From: Vibrio sp. 16
GTDB taxonomy: Bacteria > Pseudomonadota > Gammaproteobacteria > Enterobacterales > Vibrionaceae
DNA: 64,000 nucleotides
Assembly: GCF_963681195.1 (NCBI RefSeq)
Contig: NZ_OY808997.1
Coordinates: 372,001 to 436,000, forward strand
Direction of reading: 5' to 3'
The first letter of the stretch is position 1; each line of letters starts with the position of its first letter. The notes beneath the pieces were generated by a model. That model was not told the DNA's origin. It was given only the letters and a program-made list of their open reading frames with translations, and searched no databases. This document shows, in pieces, positions 1-15,776 of this stretch. Made by a program: the position numbers and the translations under genes.

Positions 1-2
1 TT

Positions 3-764
3 CGTGGCGTGAACTACTCAATGAGCTCTGCGTGTGCAACGTCTGCTCACTGTATTGGTCACGCAATGGAGCTTATTCAACTTGGTAAACAAGACATCGT
101 ATTCGCAGGTGGCGGTGAAGAGCTAGATTGGTCTCAAACCATGATGTTTGATGCGATGGGCGCACTGTCGACTAAGTACAACGAAACGCCTGAGAAAGCC
201 TCTCGTACGTACGATGCAAACCGCGATGGTTTCGTTATCTCTGGTGGCGGCGGTATGCTAGTGGTTGAAGAACTAGAGCACGCATTGGCTCGCGGCGCGA
301 AAATCTACGGTGAGATCGTGGGCTACGGTGCGACTTCTGATGGCTACGACATGGTGGCGCCATCAGGTGAAGGTGCGGTGCGTTGTATGAAGATGGCAAT
401 GCAAGAAGTCGAAGGCATTGATTACATCAACACTCACGGCACTTCAACGCCGGTTGGTGATGTGAAAGAGCTTGGCGCTATTCAAGAGCTATTTGGCGAG
501 AGCAGCCCTGCAATTTCAGCAACAAAAGCAATGACAGGTCACGCACTAGGCGCGGCTGGTGTTCATGAAGCAATTTACTCAACACTGATGCTAGACAACA
601 ACTTTGTTGCACCAAGTATCAATGTCGAGAATCTAGACGAAGCTGCTCAAGGTCTTGATATCGTAACAGAAAAACGCGATGTAGAATTGACCACAGTAAT
701 GTCTAACAGTTTTGGTTTTGGTGGTACTAACGCTACTCTAGTTATCAAGAAGTACCAAGGCTAA
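3..764 (+). CDS. fabB: 3-oxoacyl-ACP synthase I, C-terminal part (cut by window start)
   Basis: Beta-ketoacyl-ACP synthase I, a cytosolic condensing enzyme that elongates acyl-ACP with malonyl-ACP and is needed for unsaturated fatty acids. The reading frame is open from the first bases, so the N-terminal ~150 residues lie outside the window; the ~253 visible residues match the C-terminal part of a ~405-residue family member. The Cys-His-His catalytic set is complete: the nucleophile in SSACATSAH, a His in NTHGTSTP and a His in TGHALGAAG. The end carries the typical GFGGTNA loop. The gene stops at TAA 762-764 and runs into a structured 3'UTR ending in a strong terminator. KAS I is preferred over KAS II (FabF) from the overall sequence; confidence in the condensing-enzyme family is near certain. 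Confidence 0.95.
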   Translation, partial: RGVNYSMSSACATSAHCIGHAMELIQLGKQDIVFAGGGEELDWSQTMMFDAMGALSTKYNETPEKASRTYDANRDGFVISGGGGMLVVEELEHALARGAKIYGEIVGYGATSDGYDMVAPSGEGAVRCMKMAMQEVEGIDYINTHGTSTPVGDVKELGAIQELFGESSPAISATKAMTGHALGAAGVHEAIYSTLMLDNNFVAPSINVENLDEAAQGLDIVTEKRDVELTTVMSNSFGFGGTNATLVIKKYQG

Positions 765-917
765 CTGAACTTGCTGAGTTATCTCGGCAATCCAGTTTCC
801 AGAGCTGACTGGTTCTTTTGTTAGTACTGGTCGAACAGACGCAGACTCTGACCCATGGAGAGCGGGTCAGGATCCTTTTGTTCTGGAACTTTGCCCGGCT
901 TAATGCCGGGCATTTTT
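765..917 (+). ncRNA. farS: fabB 3'UTR, probable FarS-type small RNA
   Basis: In Vibrio cholerae the Hfq-dependent RNA FarS is released by RNase E from the fabB 3'UTR and represses fadE-type mRNAs. This 3'UTR has the right place and shape: a perfect 7-bp hairpin (CTGACCC 848-854 with GGGTCAG 864-870), a single-stranded pyrimidine-rich stretch 871-891, then a GC-rich terminator with a U run (892-917). The 5' end cannot be read from sequence; a processed RNA of roughly 75-110 nt ending near 917 is expected. Identification rests on position and structure, not on an alignment. Confidence 0.6.
892..917 (+). terminator. Rho-independent terminator of fabB / FarS
   Basis: Perfect 8-bp stem TGCCCGGC (892-899) and GCCGGGCA (905-912), loop TTAAT, followed by five T (913-917). 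Confidence 0.92.
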
Positions 918-1012
918 CTTTCTGCTCAACAATCACCTCGACACCGTGAGTGCTTTTCTGCACAATCAAATAAATTTTTTACACTTCACATGAAAGTCGC
1001 GCATTTAAAGTC

Positions 1013-2146
1013 ATGAAAATCCTTATCGATGAAAATATGCCTTACGCCGAGCAGCTTTTTAGTCAGCTTGGTGAGGTAGTCTTAAAGCCTGGTCGAACAC
1101 TTACCGCCGATGATCTGATTGATGTCGATGCATTGATGATTCGTTCAGTCACTAAAGTTAACGCCGAGCTCATTTCTAAAGCCAATAAACTGAAGTTTGT
1201 TGGCACCGCAACCGCAGGTATGGACCATGTTGACCAAGCTTTGCTGACAGAGAAAGGCATCTTTTTTACGGCGGCACCTGGCTGCAACAAAGTTGGCGTG
1301 GCTGAATATGCGTTTAGCGTGATGATGGTATTGGCTCAGCAGCATGGTTTCTCTGTGTTTGATAAAACCATAGGTATCATTGGTGCAGGACAAGTGGGAA
1401 GCTACCTTCAGCAATGCCTTGAAGGTATCGGTTTAAATGTATTGATCAACGATCCGCCTAAACAGGCAGCGGGCGACCCACGTGAATTCACAGAGCTTGA
1501 TACCCTGTTGAAGCAAGCTGACATCATCACACTGCACACTCCGATCACTCGTGATGGTGAGTATCCAACTCACCATATTCTTGATTCGGCGCGTTTAGAG
1601 CAACTGCGTGGCGATCAGATTCTGATTAATGCGGCCCGTGGTCCAGTGGTCGATAACGCTGCGTTGAAAGCGCGTTTACAGCGAAATGATGGCTTTATTG
1701 CAGCGCTGGACGTATTTGAATTCGAACCAGAGGTTGATATGGAGCTTCTGCCTCTGCTAGCATTCGCAACCCCCCATGTTGCAGGCTATGGCCTCGAAGG
1801 GAAAGCTCGCGGTACGACGATGATCTTTAATAGTTACTGCGAGTTCTTAAACAACGAATTACATGCGCATGCCAGTGATTTACTGCCAACCGCGCCTGTT
1901 CCTACTATGGTATTGGACAGAGCGTGGGATGAAGCAACGCTGCACAACATCACGCAGTTAATCTATGATGTGCGTAAAGATGACGCCTTGTTCCGTCGAG
2001 AAATCAGTAAGCCTGGGTCATTTGACTTAATGCGCAAAAATTACTGGGATCGTCGAGAGTACAGCGCGGTCACGCTAGTCGGTGATGAGTCATGCAACTT
2101 AGCACCACTGGCTAAATTAGGTTTTCAGGTTGAGGTAAGTCAATGA
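1013..2146 (+). CDS. pdxB: erythronate-4-phosphate dehydrogenase
   Basis: Second step of the DXP-dependent pyridoxal 5'-phosphate pathway: NAD-dependent oxidation of 4-phosphoerythronate in the cytosol. The 377 residues match the usual length (~378). A D-2-hydroxyacid dehydrogenase fold is visible: the N-terminal [16 protein letters not shown], a Rossmann motif [12 protein letters not shown] near residue 121, the active-site Arg segment [10 protein letters not shown] and the catalytic His in ATPHVAGYG, then the PdxB-type C-terminal dimerisation domain. The stop codon overlaps the asd start (ATGA, 2143-2146), so the two are probably co-translated, as pdxB and usg are in E. coli. Confidence 0.96.
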   Translation: MKILIDENMPYAEQLFSQLGEVVLKPGRTLTADDLIDVDALMIRSVTKVNAELISKANKLKFVGTATAGMDHVDQALLTEKGIFFTAAPGCNKVGVAEYAFSVMMVLAQQHGFSVFDKTIGIIGAGQVGSYLQQCLEGIGLNVLINDPPKQAAGDPREFTELDTLLKQADIITLHTPITRDGEYPTHHILDSARLEQLRGDQILINAARGPVVDNAALKARLQRNDGFIAALDVFEFEPEVDMELLPLLAFATPHVAGYGLEGKARGTTMIFNSYCEFLNNELHAHASDLLPTAPVPTMVLDRAWDEATLHNITQLIYDVRKDDALFRREISKPGSFDLMRKNYWDRREYSAVTLVGDESCNLAPLAKLGFQVEVSQ

Positions 2147-3156
2147 GCCAACAGTATAATGTTGCCGTTTTAGGTGCGACCGGTGCGGTCGGTGAAACAA
2201 TTTTGGAAGTGCTGCAAGAGCGCAAATTCCCTGTCGGTGAGATCTTTCTTCTAGCCAGTGAACGTAGCGAAGGCAAGACCTACCGCTTTAATGGTAAGAC
2301 AGTTCGCGTACAAAACGTAGAAGAGTTTGATTGGTCTCAAGCGCACATTGCCCTATTCTCTGCAGGCGGTGAGCTATCTGCAAAATGGGCGCCAATCGCC
2401 GCAGATGAAGGTGTGATCGTGATCGATAACACCTCGCAGTTCCGTTACGAATACGATATCCCACTTGTTGTTCCAGAAGTGAACCCAGAAGCGATCGCTG
2501 AGTTTCGTAACCGCAATATCATTGCTAACCCGAACTGCTCAACCATCCAGATGCTGGTGGCACTTAAACCAATCCATGATGCAGTAGGTATTGAACGTAT
2601 TAACGTTTCTACTTACCAATCTGTTTCTGGTGCTGGCAAAGCGGGTATTGATGAGCTTGCTGGACAAACAGCAAAACTGCTGAACGGTATGCCAGCAGAA
2701 AACAATCAATTCTCTCAACAGATTGCATTCAACTGTATTCCACAAATCGATCAGTTCATGGAGAACGGTTACACCCGTGAAGAGATGAAAATGGTGTGGG
2801 AGACGCAAAAAATCTTCAACGATCCAGCTATCACAGTGAATCCAACGTGCGTTCGCGTGCCGGTTTTCTACGGTCATGCAGAAGCCATTCACCTAGAAAC
2901 CTGTACGCCAATCGATGCTCAAGAAGTGATCAACTTACTTGAAAATACTGACGGTATTGAAGTATTCCAAGGGGAAGATTTCCCAACGCAAGTGCGTGAT
3001 GCAGGTGGTAAAGATCACGTAATGGTTGGTCGTATTCGCAATGACATCAGCCATCACAGTGGCGTGAACTTGTGGGTGGTTGCTGACAACGTTCGTAAAG
3101 GTGCGGCAACCAATGCCGTGCAGATTGCAGAAGTGCTGATCCGCGATTACTACTGA
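2143..3156 (+). CDS. asd: aspartate-semialdehyde dehydrogenase (second, short-type paralogue)
   Basis: NADP-dependent reduction of aspartyl phosphate to aspartate semialdehyde, entry to Lys/DAP, Thr and Met synthesis. N-terminal Rossmann motif [13 protein letters not shown], nucleophile Cys at residue 132 in NPNCSTIQM, and the distal Arg/His segment [15 protein letters not shown]. At 337 residues it belongs to the shorter subfamily, unlike the ~370-residue E. coli-type Asd. The E. coli gene in this position, usg, is an Asd homologue regarded as lacking the catalytic Cys; here the Cys is present, so an active enzyme is likely. Vibrio cholerae is known to carry two ASADH genes; the other is not in this window. 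Overlaps pdxB by four bases. Confidence 0.9.
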   Translation: MSQQYNVAVLGATGAVGETILEVLQERKFPVGEIFLLASERSEGKTYRFNGKTVRVQNVEEFDWSQAHIALFSAGGELSAKWAPIAADEGVIVIDNTSQFRYEYDIPLVVPEVNPEAIAEFRNRNIIANPNCSTIQMLVALKPIHDAVGIERINVSTYQSVSGAGKAGIDELAGQTAKLLNGMPAENNQFSQQIAFNCIPQIDQFMENGYTREEMKMVWETQKIFNDPAITVNPTCVRVPVFYGHAEAIHLETCTPIDAQEVINLLENTDGIEVFQGEDFPTQVRDAGGKDHVMVGRIRNDISHHSGVNLWVVADNVRKGAATNAVQIAEVLIRDYY

Positions 3157-3178
3157 TTTGCATATTGATACGATTGTC

Positions 3179-3207
3179 AAAGCCTCACCATTGTGTGAGG
3201 CTTTTTT
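3179..3207 (+). terminator. Rho-independent terminator after pdxB-asd
   Basis: Stem AGCCTCAC (3181-3188) with GTGAGGCT (3195-3202), extended by AA/TT, loop CATTGT, then a T run to 3207. Confidence 0.9.
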
Positions 3208-3359
3208 AATCGATTAAAGAAAAATTGTGTGAGATTACTGCGATTATCGCTTTAGCCACACATTTTTTGGTTCTATATCTATAGTTTTGCCCGCTTTATC
3301 CGATATATTTAACAGATCACTGTATATTTAAATTAATTGAGCACATAGCTGAGCCTTAT

Positions 3360-8978
<5,619 letters not shown>

Positions 8979-8990
8979 ACAATCAAACCC

Positions 8991-9021
8991 AAGGGGGACA
9001 GACGTCCCCCTTATTTTTTTT
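8991..9021 (+). terminator. Rho-independent terminator of hubP
   Basis: Perfect 9-bp stem AAGGGGGAC (8991-8999) and GTCCCCCTT (9004-9012), loop AGAC, then A and eight T. Confidence 0.95.
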
Positions 9022-9076
9022 CTGGAAAGTGTTTATACTTGCCGCCCTTACTGAGCAGACCCTGAGAGATCCCCTG

Positions 9077-9871
9077 ATGAGAATAGCTTTAGGTATCGAA
9101 TACAACGGTACTCAATACTATGGTTGGCAGCGTCAACAAGACGTGAAAAGCGTTCAAGAGGAATTGGAGAAAGCGCTGAGTGTTGTCGCAAACCATCCGG
9201 TCGAAGTTCAATGCGCAGGCCGAACAGATGCAGGTGTGCACGGTACAGGTCAAGTGGTCCATTTTGATACGACGGCAAGTCGTAAAATGGTCGCTTGGAC
9301 AATGGGGGCCAATGCAAACCTTCCCGGTGATATCGCTGTGCGTTGGGCGAAAGAAGTGCCTGAAGAGTTTCATGCGCGCTTTACTGCAACCGCGCGTCGC
9401 TATCGCTACATCATCTTTAATAGCGCGCTACGACCAGGCATCCTCTCTACGGGTGTAAGCCACTATCATGGTGAGCTAGATGAAAAGAAAATGCATTTAG
9501 CGGCACAATACTTACTTGGTGAAAACGATTTTACTTCGTTTCGAGCGACCCACTGTCAATCACGTAGCCCTTGGCGCAATATGATGCACATTAATGTTAC
9601 ACGGCATAATCAGTACGTGGTGATTGATATTAAAGCCAATGCGTTTGTTCATCACATGGTTCGCAATATTACAGGCAGCCTGATTTGTGTTGGTCGTGGT
9701 GAGCAAGAGCCTGAATGGATTCAATGGTTGCTTGGGGCGAAAGATCGCAAGCTCGCAGGTGCAACAGCAAAAGCGGAAGGGTTATACCTAGTCGATGTGG
9801 ATTACCCTGAAGAGTTTGAATTGCCAAGAGTGCCGATTGGGCCACTATTTTTGCCCGATAACTTGAACTAA
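9077..9871 (+). CDS. truA: tRNA pseudouridine(38-40) synthase TruA
   Basis: Converts uridines 38-40 in the anticodon arm of many tRNAs to pseudouridine. The catalytic Asp is residue 51 in [24 protein letters not shown] and [11 protein letters not shown] are also family signatures. I place the start at ATG 9077 (264 residues, beginning [11 protein letters not shown]). An in-frame GTG at 9029 would add 16 residues, but that extension begins only 8 bases after the hubP terminator and has no family counterpart. The truA-accD-folC-dedD-cvpA-purF order is shared with E. coli. Confidence 0.95.
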   Translation: MRIALGIEYNGTQYYGWQRQQDVKSVQEELEKALSVVANHPVEVQCAGRTDAGVHGTGQVVHFDTTASRKMVAWTMGANANLPGDIAVRWAKEVPEEFHARFTATARRYRYIIFNSALRPGILSTGVSHYHGELDEKKMHLAAQYLLGENDFTSFRATHCQSRSPWRNMMHINVTRHNQYVVIDIKANAFVHHMVRNITGSLICVGRGEQEPEWIQWLLGAKDRKLAGATAKAEGLYLVDVDYPEEFELPRVPIGPLFLPDNLN

Positions 9872-10047
9872 TTCGTGTTAAATTGTCGAAACAATCAGTT
9901 GTTTAGGGTGTGAGAGATAGGTACAGAAAATAGGTACAACCAGTTTTTTGTGCACAGCTGGCATTTTATATGCTTTAATCCTCACGCATAAATTCAGAAT
10001 TTGTATCCTTCGCACTTTGCGCGGGAGTAGTAGAGAAAAGGTCTTCC

Positions 10048-10974
10048 ATGAGTTGGCTTGAAAAGATTTTAGAAAAAAGCAACATCGGTAGTTCACGCAA
10101 AGCTTCTATCCCAGAAGGTGTATGGACGAAATGTACGTCATGTGAACAAGTGCTATATCACGCTGAACTAGAGCGTAACCTAGAAGTGTGTCCAAAATGT
10201 GACCATCACATGCGCATGAAGGCTCGTCGTCGTCTAGAAACGTTCCTAGATGAAGGTGAGCGCGTTGAACTAGCAGATGAGTTAGAGCCGAAAGATAAAC
10301 TGAAGTTCAAAGACTCAAAGAAATACAAAGATCGTTTGTCAGCGGCTCAAAAGAGTAGCGGCGAAAAAGACGCGCTTGTGGTTATGAAAGGTGAGCTACT
10401 TGGTTTACCGGTTGTCGCCTGTGCGTTTGAGTTTTCCTTCATGGGCGGTTCAATGGGCTCTGTTGTTGGTGCTCGTTTTGTTCGTGCTGTGGAAGCAGCA
10501 ATGGAAAACAATTGCGGTCTTGTTTGTTTCTCAGCAAGTGGCGGCGCACGTATGCAAGAGGCACTGATGTCGCTAATGCAAATGGCCAAAACCAGTGCAG
10601 CGTTAGAGCGTTTATCAGCGAAAGGTTTGCCGTTTATCTCAGTGATGACAGACCCAACTATGGGCGGTGTCTCTGCGAGTCTTGCAATGCTTGGTGATGT
10701 GAATATCGGTGAGCCTAAAGCTCTGATTGGCTTCGCTGGTCGTCGTGTTATCGAACAAACGGTTCGTGAAGATCTACCAGAAGGCTTCCAGCGTAGTGAG
10801 TTCTTACTTGAGCACGGCGCGATTGATATGATCGTCGACCGTCGTGAAATGCGTCAGCGTATCGGTAGTCTATTAGCTAAAATGACTAACCAAGCGTCGC
10901 CTTTGGTGGTTTCTGTGAATGATTCACCAAATGAAGCGCACTATGATGTACCAGAAGTAGAAGAAAAAGGGTAA
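10048..10974 (+). CDS. accD: acetyl-CoA carboxylase carboxyltransferase subunit beta
   Basis: Beta subunit of the cytosolic carboxyltransferase (AccA2D2) that moves CO2 from biotin carboxyl carrier protein to acetyl-CoA, giving malonyl-CoA for fatty-acid synthesis. An N-terminal four-Cys zinc ribbon is visible (Cys 29, 32, 48 and 51 in CTSCEQ and CPKCDHH), followed by the crotonase-like domain with [11 protein letters not shown] and [10 protein letters not shown]. 308 residues, the normal length. A 176-bp gap upstream, without a terminator I can see, leaves room for its own promoter. Confidence 0.97.
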   Translation: MSWLEKILEKSNIGSSRKASIPEGVWTKCTSCEQVLYHAELERNLEVCPKCDHHMRMKARRRLETFLDEGERVELADELEPKDKLKFKDSKKYKDRLSAAQKSSGEKDALVVMKGELLGLPVVACAFEFSFMGGSMGSVVGARFVRAVEAAMENNCGLVCFSASGGARMQEALMSLMQMAKTSAALERLSAKGLPFISVMTDPTMGGVSASLAMLGDVNIGEPKALIGFAGRRVIEQTVREDLPEGFQRSEFLLEHGAIDMIVDRREMRQRIGSLLAKMTNQASPLVVSVNDSPNEAHYDVPEVEEKG

Positions 10975-11018
10975 AGTAACACACTAACAAACCACCACTA
11001 ATTTTTGGTTTTAGTTAG

Positions 11019-12284
11019 ATGATTCAAACCCAAATTCCTCAAGCCACATCTCCACTTTCGATGTGGCTTGATTATTTAGCAAATATCCATACGTCAGCCA
11101 TTGATCTTGGTTTAGAACGTGTCCAAGCTGTGGCAGAGTCTGCCAATCTTACCAAACCCGCACCTACCGTTATCACTGTTGCAGGAACCAACGGCAAAGG
11201 TTCTACTTGTGCATTAATGGAAGCCATCTTACTTGATGCTGGCTATTCCGTTGGTGTCTACAGCTCTCCTCATTTGATTCGTTACAATGAACGGGTTCGA
11301 ATCAATGGCCAAGATTTAAGTGATGAAAAGCACACCGAAGCCTTTGACTTTGTTGAACAGCAGCGTGGCGATATCAGTTTAAGTTTCTTCGAGTATGGCA
11401 CTTTGGCCGCTTTACGGTTATTTCAAACTGAGAAAGTCGATGTTGTTTTGCTTGAGGTTGGTCTTGGTGGGCGCTTGGATGCGACTAATGTCGTTGCTCA
11501 CGATGTGTCTGTGATCACCAGCCTTGCTCTCGACCACATCGATTGGCTTGGCGATGACATCAATGTGATTGGTTTCGAAAAAGCAGGGATCTACCGTAGT
11601 GGCAAACCTGCTATTTGCGGTCAGCCAAAAGCGCCTTCTACTGTCGCTGCACACGCAGATGACATCGGAGCTGAGCTTTATCAAGTCGGCATTCAATATC
11701 GATATGAGCAAACTTCCGAAACCGAGTGGACGTGGACTCATGGGTCTTATGACCTCGAAGCGCTCCCTATACCGAGTTTACCTTTGCAAAATGCTGCGAC
11801 GGCGCTAATGGCGCTTGCAACAGCAAATCTAGACATTACTGACGTTAACATCGTCAACGGCTTGACCAACGCTCAGCTGCCTGGCCGAATGCAAATCATC
11901 AATCATTCGCCAACCGTTTTGCTTGATGTCGCTCATAACCCGCATTCTGCGGAGTACTTAGTTGGCCGCGTTCACCAACAATATCCCAGCAAAACGATAC
12001 ATGCAGTGGTCGCGATGCTGCACGACAAAGACATTAAAGCAACGCTTGAAGCACTAGCGCCAATTGCGACGCACTGGTATCCGGCATCACTTACTGGACC
12101 AAGAGCGGCAACGGCGGATGAGCTTTGTCAGCACCTACCCGCAGGCAATGTCCAGTTTGAATCCCCTGTGGCTGCTTTTGATGCGGCAATGACACACGCG
12201 GCCCCCGAAGATGTCATCCTCGTAGTAGGCTCTTTCCACACGGTAGGGGAAGTGCTTGAACACTGGGAAAGAAAAGGAGAGTAA
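11019..12284 (+). CDS. folC: dihydrofolate synthase / folylpolyglutamate synthase
   Basis: Bifunctional Mur-ligase-fold enzyme adding Glu to dihydropteroate and extending the polyglutamate tail of folates. The P-loop TVAGTNGKGSTCALME, the Mur-ligase central motif VLLEVGLGGRLDATNVV and DVAHNPHSA before the C-terminal domain are all present. 421 residues, normal length. The TAA stop is directly followed by the dedD ATG (12285), so the two are probably translationally linked. Confidence 0.96.
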   Translation: MIQTQIPQATSPLSMWLDYLANIHTSAIDLGLERVQAVAESANLTKPAPTVITVAGTNGKGSTCALMEAILLDAGYSVGVYSSPHLIRYNERVRINGQDLSDEKHTEAFDFVEQQRGDISLSFFEYGTLAALRLFQTEKVDVVLLEVGLGGRLDATNVVAHDVSVITSLALDHIDWLGDDINVIGFEKAGIYRSGKPAICGQPKAPSTVAAHADDIGAELYQVGIQYRYEQTSETEWTWTHGSYDLEALPIPSLPLQNAATALMALATANLDITDVNIVNGLTNAQLPGRMQIINHSPTVLLDVAHNPHSAEYLVGRVHQQYPSKTIHAVVAMLHDKDIKATLEALAPIATHWYPASLTGPRAATADELCQHLPAGNVQFESPVAAFDAAMTHAAPEDVILVVGSFHTVGEVLEHWERKGE

Positions 12285-12836
12285 ATGGCCAGTAAGTTTC
12301 AAAGCCGTTTAGTCGGTACCATCATCTTGGTTGCAATTGGGGTGATTGTTTTACCTGATGTCTTAGATGGTAAGAAAACACATTACAAAGAAGAGATTGC
12401 GAGCATTCCGATTAAACCTGAAGTCGGCAATGATCTTGAGTCATTCGAAGTTCTTGACCCCGTCGACGACTCTGCGAGTTTACCCGAAACGCCAGTAGAG
12501 GTGACGCTTGAGGAGACTTCTCTAGCACAGTCCGAAGGGGCAAAAGAAGAACCGTTACCCGTTATCGTTAAGGAAATTCCGGAACGTAATGAGTATCAAG
12601 AAAACGCGTGGATCATTCAGTTGATGGCCCTCAAAAATGCCGACAATGCGAAGAACCTTGTCAAAGATCTACAAAAGCGTGGTTATCAAGCGCATGCGAA
12701 GCCAGAGAACAATTTTACGCGAGTAATAATCGGCCCAGATGTGTCGAAGAGCAAACTTGAACGCCAAGTGATTGAACTCGAAAAAATTACCGGCTCAAAA
12801 GGTCAATTGCTCAAATTTAAACCACTAAACCCATAA
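12285..12836 (+). CDS. dedD: SPOR-domain division protein DedD
   Basis: Single-pass inner-membrane protein that binds denuded septal peptidoglycan and helps cell constriction. The 183 residues show a short cytoplasmic N-terminus, a membrane segment (residues ~9-26, LVGTIILVAIGVIVLPDVL), an acidic/proline-rich linker and a C-terminal SPOR domain starting at about residue 105 (NAWIIQLMALKNADNAKNLV). The start ATG abuts the folC stop codon. Its last codons overlap the PurR box of the next operon. Confidence 0.9.
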   Translation: MASKFQSRLVGTIILVAIGVIVLPDVLDGKKTHYKEEIASIPIKPEVGNDLESFEVLDPVDDSASLPETPVEVTLEETSLAQSEGAKEEPLPVIVKEIPERNEYQENAWIIQLMALKNADNAKNLVKDLQKRGYQAHAKPENNFTRVIIGPDVSKSKLERQVIELEKITGSKGQLLKFKPLNP

Positions 12837-12850
12837 GAAAACGTTTGCGT
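12835..12850 (+). promoter_or_regulatory. PurR operator upstream of cvpA-purF
   Basis: AAGAAAACGTTTGCGT matches the near-palindromic PurR consensus ACGCAAACGTTTGCGT at 14 of 16 positions. It overlaps the dedD stop codon and sits on a plausible -35 region (TTGCGT 12845-12850) ahead of a TAAAAT -10 (12866-12871). In E. coli PurR represses the same cvpA-purF operon with hypoxanthine or guanine as corepressor. Confidence 0.8.
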
Positions 12851-12899
12851 CAGCGTTTTTTCTGTTAAAATGCGCGCCAACTTAAGATGTAAGTAAAGA

Positions 12900-13391
12900 A
12901 TGAATCCGTTAGATATTGTCATTTTAAGTGTGATCGGCCTTTCGGCTTTGATCAGTTTAGTTCGTGGTTTCGCTAAAGAAGCGTTGTCATTAGTGATTTG
13001 GTTTGGCGCTTTTTTTATCGCCAGTCAGTACTACGCAAAGTTAGCGGTGTACTTTACCAATATCCAAGATGAGATGTTTCGTAACGGAGCGGCGATAGCA
13101 GCCTTGTTTGTCGCAACACTTATTGTTGGAGCGGTCGTGAACTACGTGATCGGACAATTGGTGCAAAAAACAGGCTTATCAGGAACTGACCGAGTACTGG
13201 GTATAGTGTTTGGTGCTTTACGCGGTGTTCTGATTGTCTCGGCTGCACTATTTTTTCTGGATACGTTTACATCGTTTCCAGAGACGGAGTGGTTTAAGGG
13301 CTCGCAATTGGTGCCGCAGTTTAAGCACATCATTGCTCCGTTCTTTGAACACTTACAAGCAACATCAAGTTTCTTATCTGACGCGCTTTAG
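12900..13391 (+). CDS. cvpA: colicin V production-family membrane protein CvpA
   Basis: Small polytopic inner-membrane protein required for colicin V export in E. coli; its own biochemical role is unsettled. The 163 residues contain about four hydrophobic segments (roughly 2-20, 27-45, 63-85 and 102-122) and the family motif VRGFAKEALSLVIW. It is first gene of the PurR-boxed cvpA-purF unit; only 35 bp separate it from purF. Confidence 0.93.
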   Translation: MNPLDIVILSVIGLSALISLVRGFAKEALSLVIWFGAFFIASQYYAKLAVYFTNIQDEMFRNGAAIAALFVATLIVGAVVNYVIGQLVQKTGLSGTDRVLGIVFGALRGVLIVSAALFFLDTFTSFPETEWFKGSQLVPQFKHIIAPFFEHLQATSSFLSDAL

Positions 13392-13426
13392 CGCGTCAGC
13401 CATTGTCGAAAATCGAGGGTTAGGAC

Positions 13427-14941
13427 ATGTGTGGTATTGTTGGAATCGTGGGCACAACGCCTGTAAACCAGTCTATCTATGATGCATTGACGGTCTTGCA
13501 GCATCGTGGCCAAGATGCCGCGGGTATTTGTACCATAGAAAGCAATCGTTTTCGTCTGCGCAAGGCGAATGGTTTGGTGAAAGATGTGTTTGAAGCAAAG
13601 CACATGCAAAGACTGCAAGGCACAGTTGGTATTGGCCATGTTCGCTATCCTACGGCAGGCAGTTCAAGTGCGTCTGAAGCGCAGCCTTTCTATGTTAACT
13701 CTCCATTTGGTATCACGTTGGCTCATAACGGTAACCTAACGAATGCCAATGAAATTCGTCAGAAATTATTTGAAAAAGACCGTCGTCACCTTAACACGAC
13801 GTCGGATTCAGAAGTATTACTTAACGTATTGGCGCATGAAATAGATACGGTTAAAGGCAATGTGACAGCCGAAGATGTTTTCCGCGCTGTAACTAATGTT
13901 CACCGTGCAATTCGCGGAGCGTACGCGGTAACGGCAATGATCATCGGCCATGGTATGATTGCTTTCCGTGACCCACATGGCATTCGCCCTCTATGCCTGG
14001 GTAAGCGTGAAGTGGACGGCCGTACGGAGTACATGGTGGCTTCTGAATCGGTCGCATTGGATGCGGTTGGTTTTGATTTTATTCGTGATGTGGCTCCTGG
14101 TGAGGCGATCTACGCTACGTTTGATGGTGAGCTGCATACCAAGCAGTGCGCTGACAACCCAGCACTTAACCCATGTATCTTCGAGTTTGTTTATTTCGCT
14201 CGCCCTGACTCGTTTATCGATAAAATCTCGGTATACAGCGCTCGAGTAGAAATGGGTAAGAAACTTGGTGATCGTATTCGTGATGAGTACGCGCATTTAG
14301 ATATTGATGTGGTTATTCCAATCCCAGAGACATCGTGTGATATTGCCCTGCAGATTGCTCAAGCGATTGACAAACCCTACCGCCAAGGTTTTGTGAAAAA
14401 CCGTTATGTTGGACGTACCTTCATCATGCCTGGTCAGCAGCAGCGTAAAAAGTCGGTCCGTCGCAAGCTCAACGCGATTCGCTCAGAATTTAAAGATAAG
14501 AATGTTTTGCTCGTGGATGATTCAATTGTGCGCGGTACGACCTCTGAGCAGATTATCGAAATGGCGCGTGATTCAGGTGCTAAGAAAGTGTTCATGGTCT
14601 CTGCTGCCCCAGAGATTCGTTTCCCGAACGTTTACGGTATCGATATGCCAAGCGCAAATGAGCTGATTGCTCATGGCCGTGATAACGACGCAATCTGTAA
14701 GCAGATTGGTGCTGATGAACTGATTTTCCAAACGCTTGAAGATTTAGTAGAAGCTGTTGGCATCGGTAACATTGACATTGCTCGTTTCGAAACATCGGTG
14801 TTTAACGGCGAATATGTTACCGGGGATATCGACCAGAAGTATCTAGAGTTTTTGGAGTCTTTACGCAACGATGATGCGAAAGTCCAGCGTGAGATTCAGC
14901 AAGAGCTCGCTAACCTAGAGTTACATAACGAAGGCGCGTAA
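13427..14941 (+). CDS. purF: amidophosphoribosyltransferase
   Basis: First committed step of purine synthesis: PRPP plus glutamine gives 5-phosphoribosylamine. An N-terminal class II glutaminase domain with nucleophile Cys2 (MCGIVGIVG, Met removed) is followed by a type I phosphoribosyltransferase domain with the PRPP motif [14 protein letters not shown]. 504 residues, like E. coli PurF, and without the Fe-S-binding Cys set and propeptide of the Bacillus type. Co-transcribed with cvpA and ends at a bidirectional terminator. Confidence 0.97.
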   Translation: MCGIVGIVGTTPVNQSIYDALTVLQHRGQDAAGICTIESNRFRLRKANGLVKDVFEAKHMQRLQGTVGIGHVRYPTAGSSSASEAQPFYVNSPFGITLAHNGNLTNANEIRQKLFEKDRRHLNTTSDSEVLLNVLAHEIDTVKGNVTAEDVFRAVTNVHRAIRGAYAVTAMIIGHGMIAFRDPHGIRPLCLGKREVDGRTEYMVASESVALDAVGFDFIRDVAPGEAIYATFDGELHTKQCADNPALNPCIFEFVYFARPDSFIDKISVYSARVEMGKKLGDRIRDEYAHLDIDVVIPIPETSCDIALQIAQAIDKPYRQGFVKNRYVGRTFIMPGQQQRKKSVRRKLNAIRSEFKDKNVLLVDDSIVRGTTSEQIIEMARDSGAKKVFMVSAAPEIRFPNVYGIDMPSANELIAHGRDNDAICKQIGADELIFQTLEDLVEAVGIGNIDIARFETSVFNGEYVTGDIDQKYLEFLESLRNDDAKVQREIQQELANLELHNEGA

Positions 14942-14958
14942 ACGCAAGAGTTAGACTG

Positions 14959-14987
14959 AAAAGCCGACGTATATTACGTCGGCTTTT
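14959..14987. terminator. bidirectional terminator between purF and znuB
   Basis: 12-bp perfect inverted repeat AAAAGCCGACGT (14959-14970) and ACGTCGGCTTTT (14976-14987), loop ATATT. The A/T ends allow it to work for purF (+) and znuB (-). Confidence 0.92.
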
Positions 14988-14990
14988 CAT

Positions 14991-15776
14991 TTATGCCTTG
15001 GTTCTAACTAGTTGAGAGAGCATAAACATGGCGGTCGCGCTAATCACTACCGATGGTCCTGCCGGTGTGTCAAAGTGCCAAGATAGGCTTAAACCGAACA
15101 CGACAGCGAGAGCACCAATAAGTGAAGCCAACAGTGCCATCTGTTCTGGTGTTGATGAGAATCGACGCGCAGCAGCAGCAGGAATGATCAGCAGCGATGT
15201 CATGATCAGCGCACCGACAAATTTCATCCCGATAGCGATAACCAAACCGACCATCAGCATCAAAACAAGGCGCATCAAATCCACATTTTGGCCGTCAACC
15301 GCTGCTAAATCTTCACTGACGGTTGTCGCAAGAAGCGATCGCCAGAAGATTGCCAGTATCGCGGTCACGACAATCACACCACCGTAGATATACATCAAGT
15401 CAGTGGGGGTTACAGAAAGCAAATCACCGAAGAGGTAGCTCATCAGATCAATTCGCACATCGTCTAAAAAGCTGACGGCAACCAAACCGAGAGACAAAGC
15501 GCTGTGGGCCAAAATGCCAAGTAGGGTATCCGTCGCAACCAGTTGTTGTTTTTGCAGAGTCACCAGGATCAGTGCAAGAGCGAGACAACAAACCACCAGT
15601 GCGAGATAAAGGTTTACATTAAGCAAAAAACCAAACGCAATACCCATGAGTGATGCGTGTGCGAGTGTGTCACCGAAGTACGCCATTTTACGCCACACGA
15701 CAAAGGAGCCAAGCGGTCCCGCAATGATGGCAATGCCAAGTCCAGCAAGCAGAGATGGTAGTAAAAACTCAATCAT
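14991..15776 (-). CDS. znuB: zinc ABC transporter permease
   Basis: Inner-membrane permease of the high-affinity Zn2+ importer ZnuABC. 261 residues with multiple hydrophobic helices and the family segments [18 protein letters not shown] and [18 protein letters not shown]. The start is ATG at 15776 ([14 protein letters not shown]), matching the usual length; the frame stays open about 40 codons further upstream inside znuC, but that would be a non-homologous extension. The gene overlaps the znuC end by 8 bp. Confidence 0.95.
   Translation of the reverse strand: MIEFLLPSLLAGLGIAIIAGPLGSFVVWRKMAYFGDTLAHASLMGIAFGFLLNVNLYLALVVCCLALALILVTLQKQQLVATDTLLGILAHSALSLGLVAVSFLDDVRIDLMSYLFGDLLSVTPTDLMYIYGGVIVVTAILAIFWRSLLATTVSEDLAAVDGQNVDLMRLVLMLMVGLVIAIGMKFVGALIMTSLLIIPAAAARRFSSTPEQMALLASLIGALAVVFGLSLSWHFDTPAGPSVVISATAMFMLSQLVRTKA

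Noticed and set aside
745..969. Minus-strand reading frame of 74 codons over the fabB 3'UTR
   Set aside because: It covers a structured 3'UTR and terminator, has low-complexity composition and no ribosome-binding site.
12838..12859. Terminator after dedD (AAAACG...CGTTTT)
   Set aside because: Stem is only six bases with a 10-base loop; the sequence is better explained as the PurR box.
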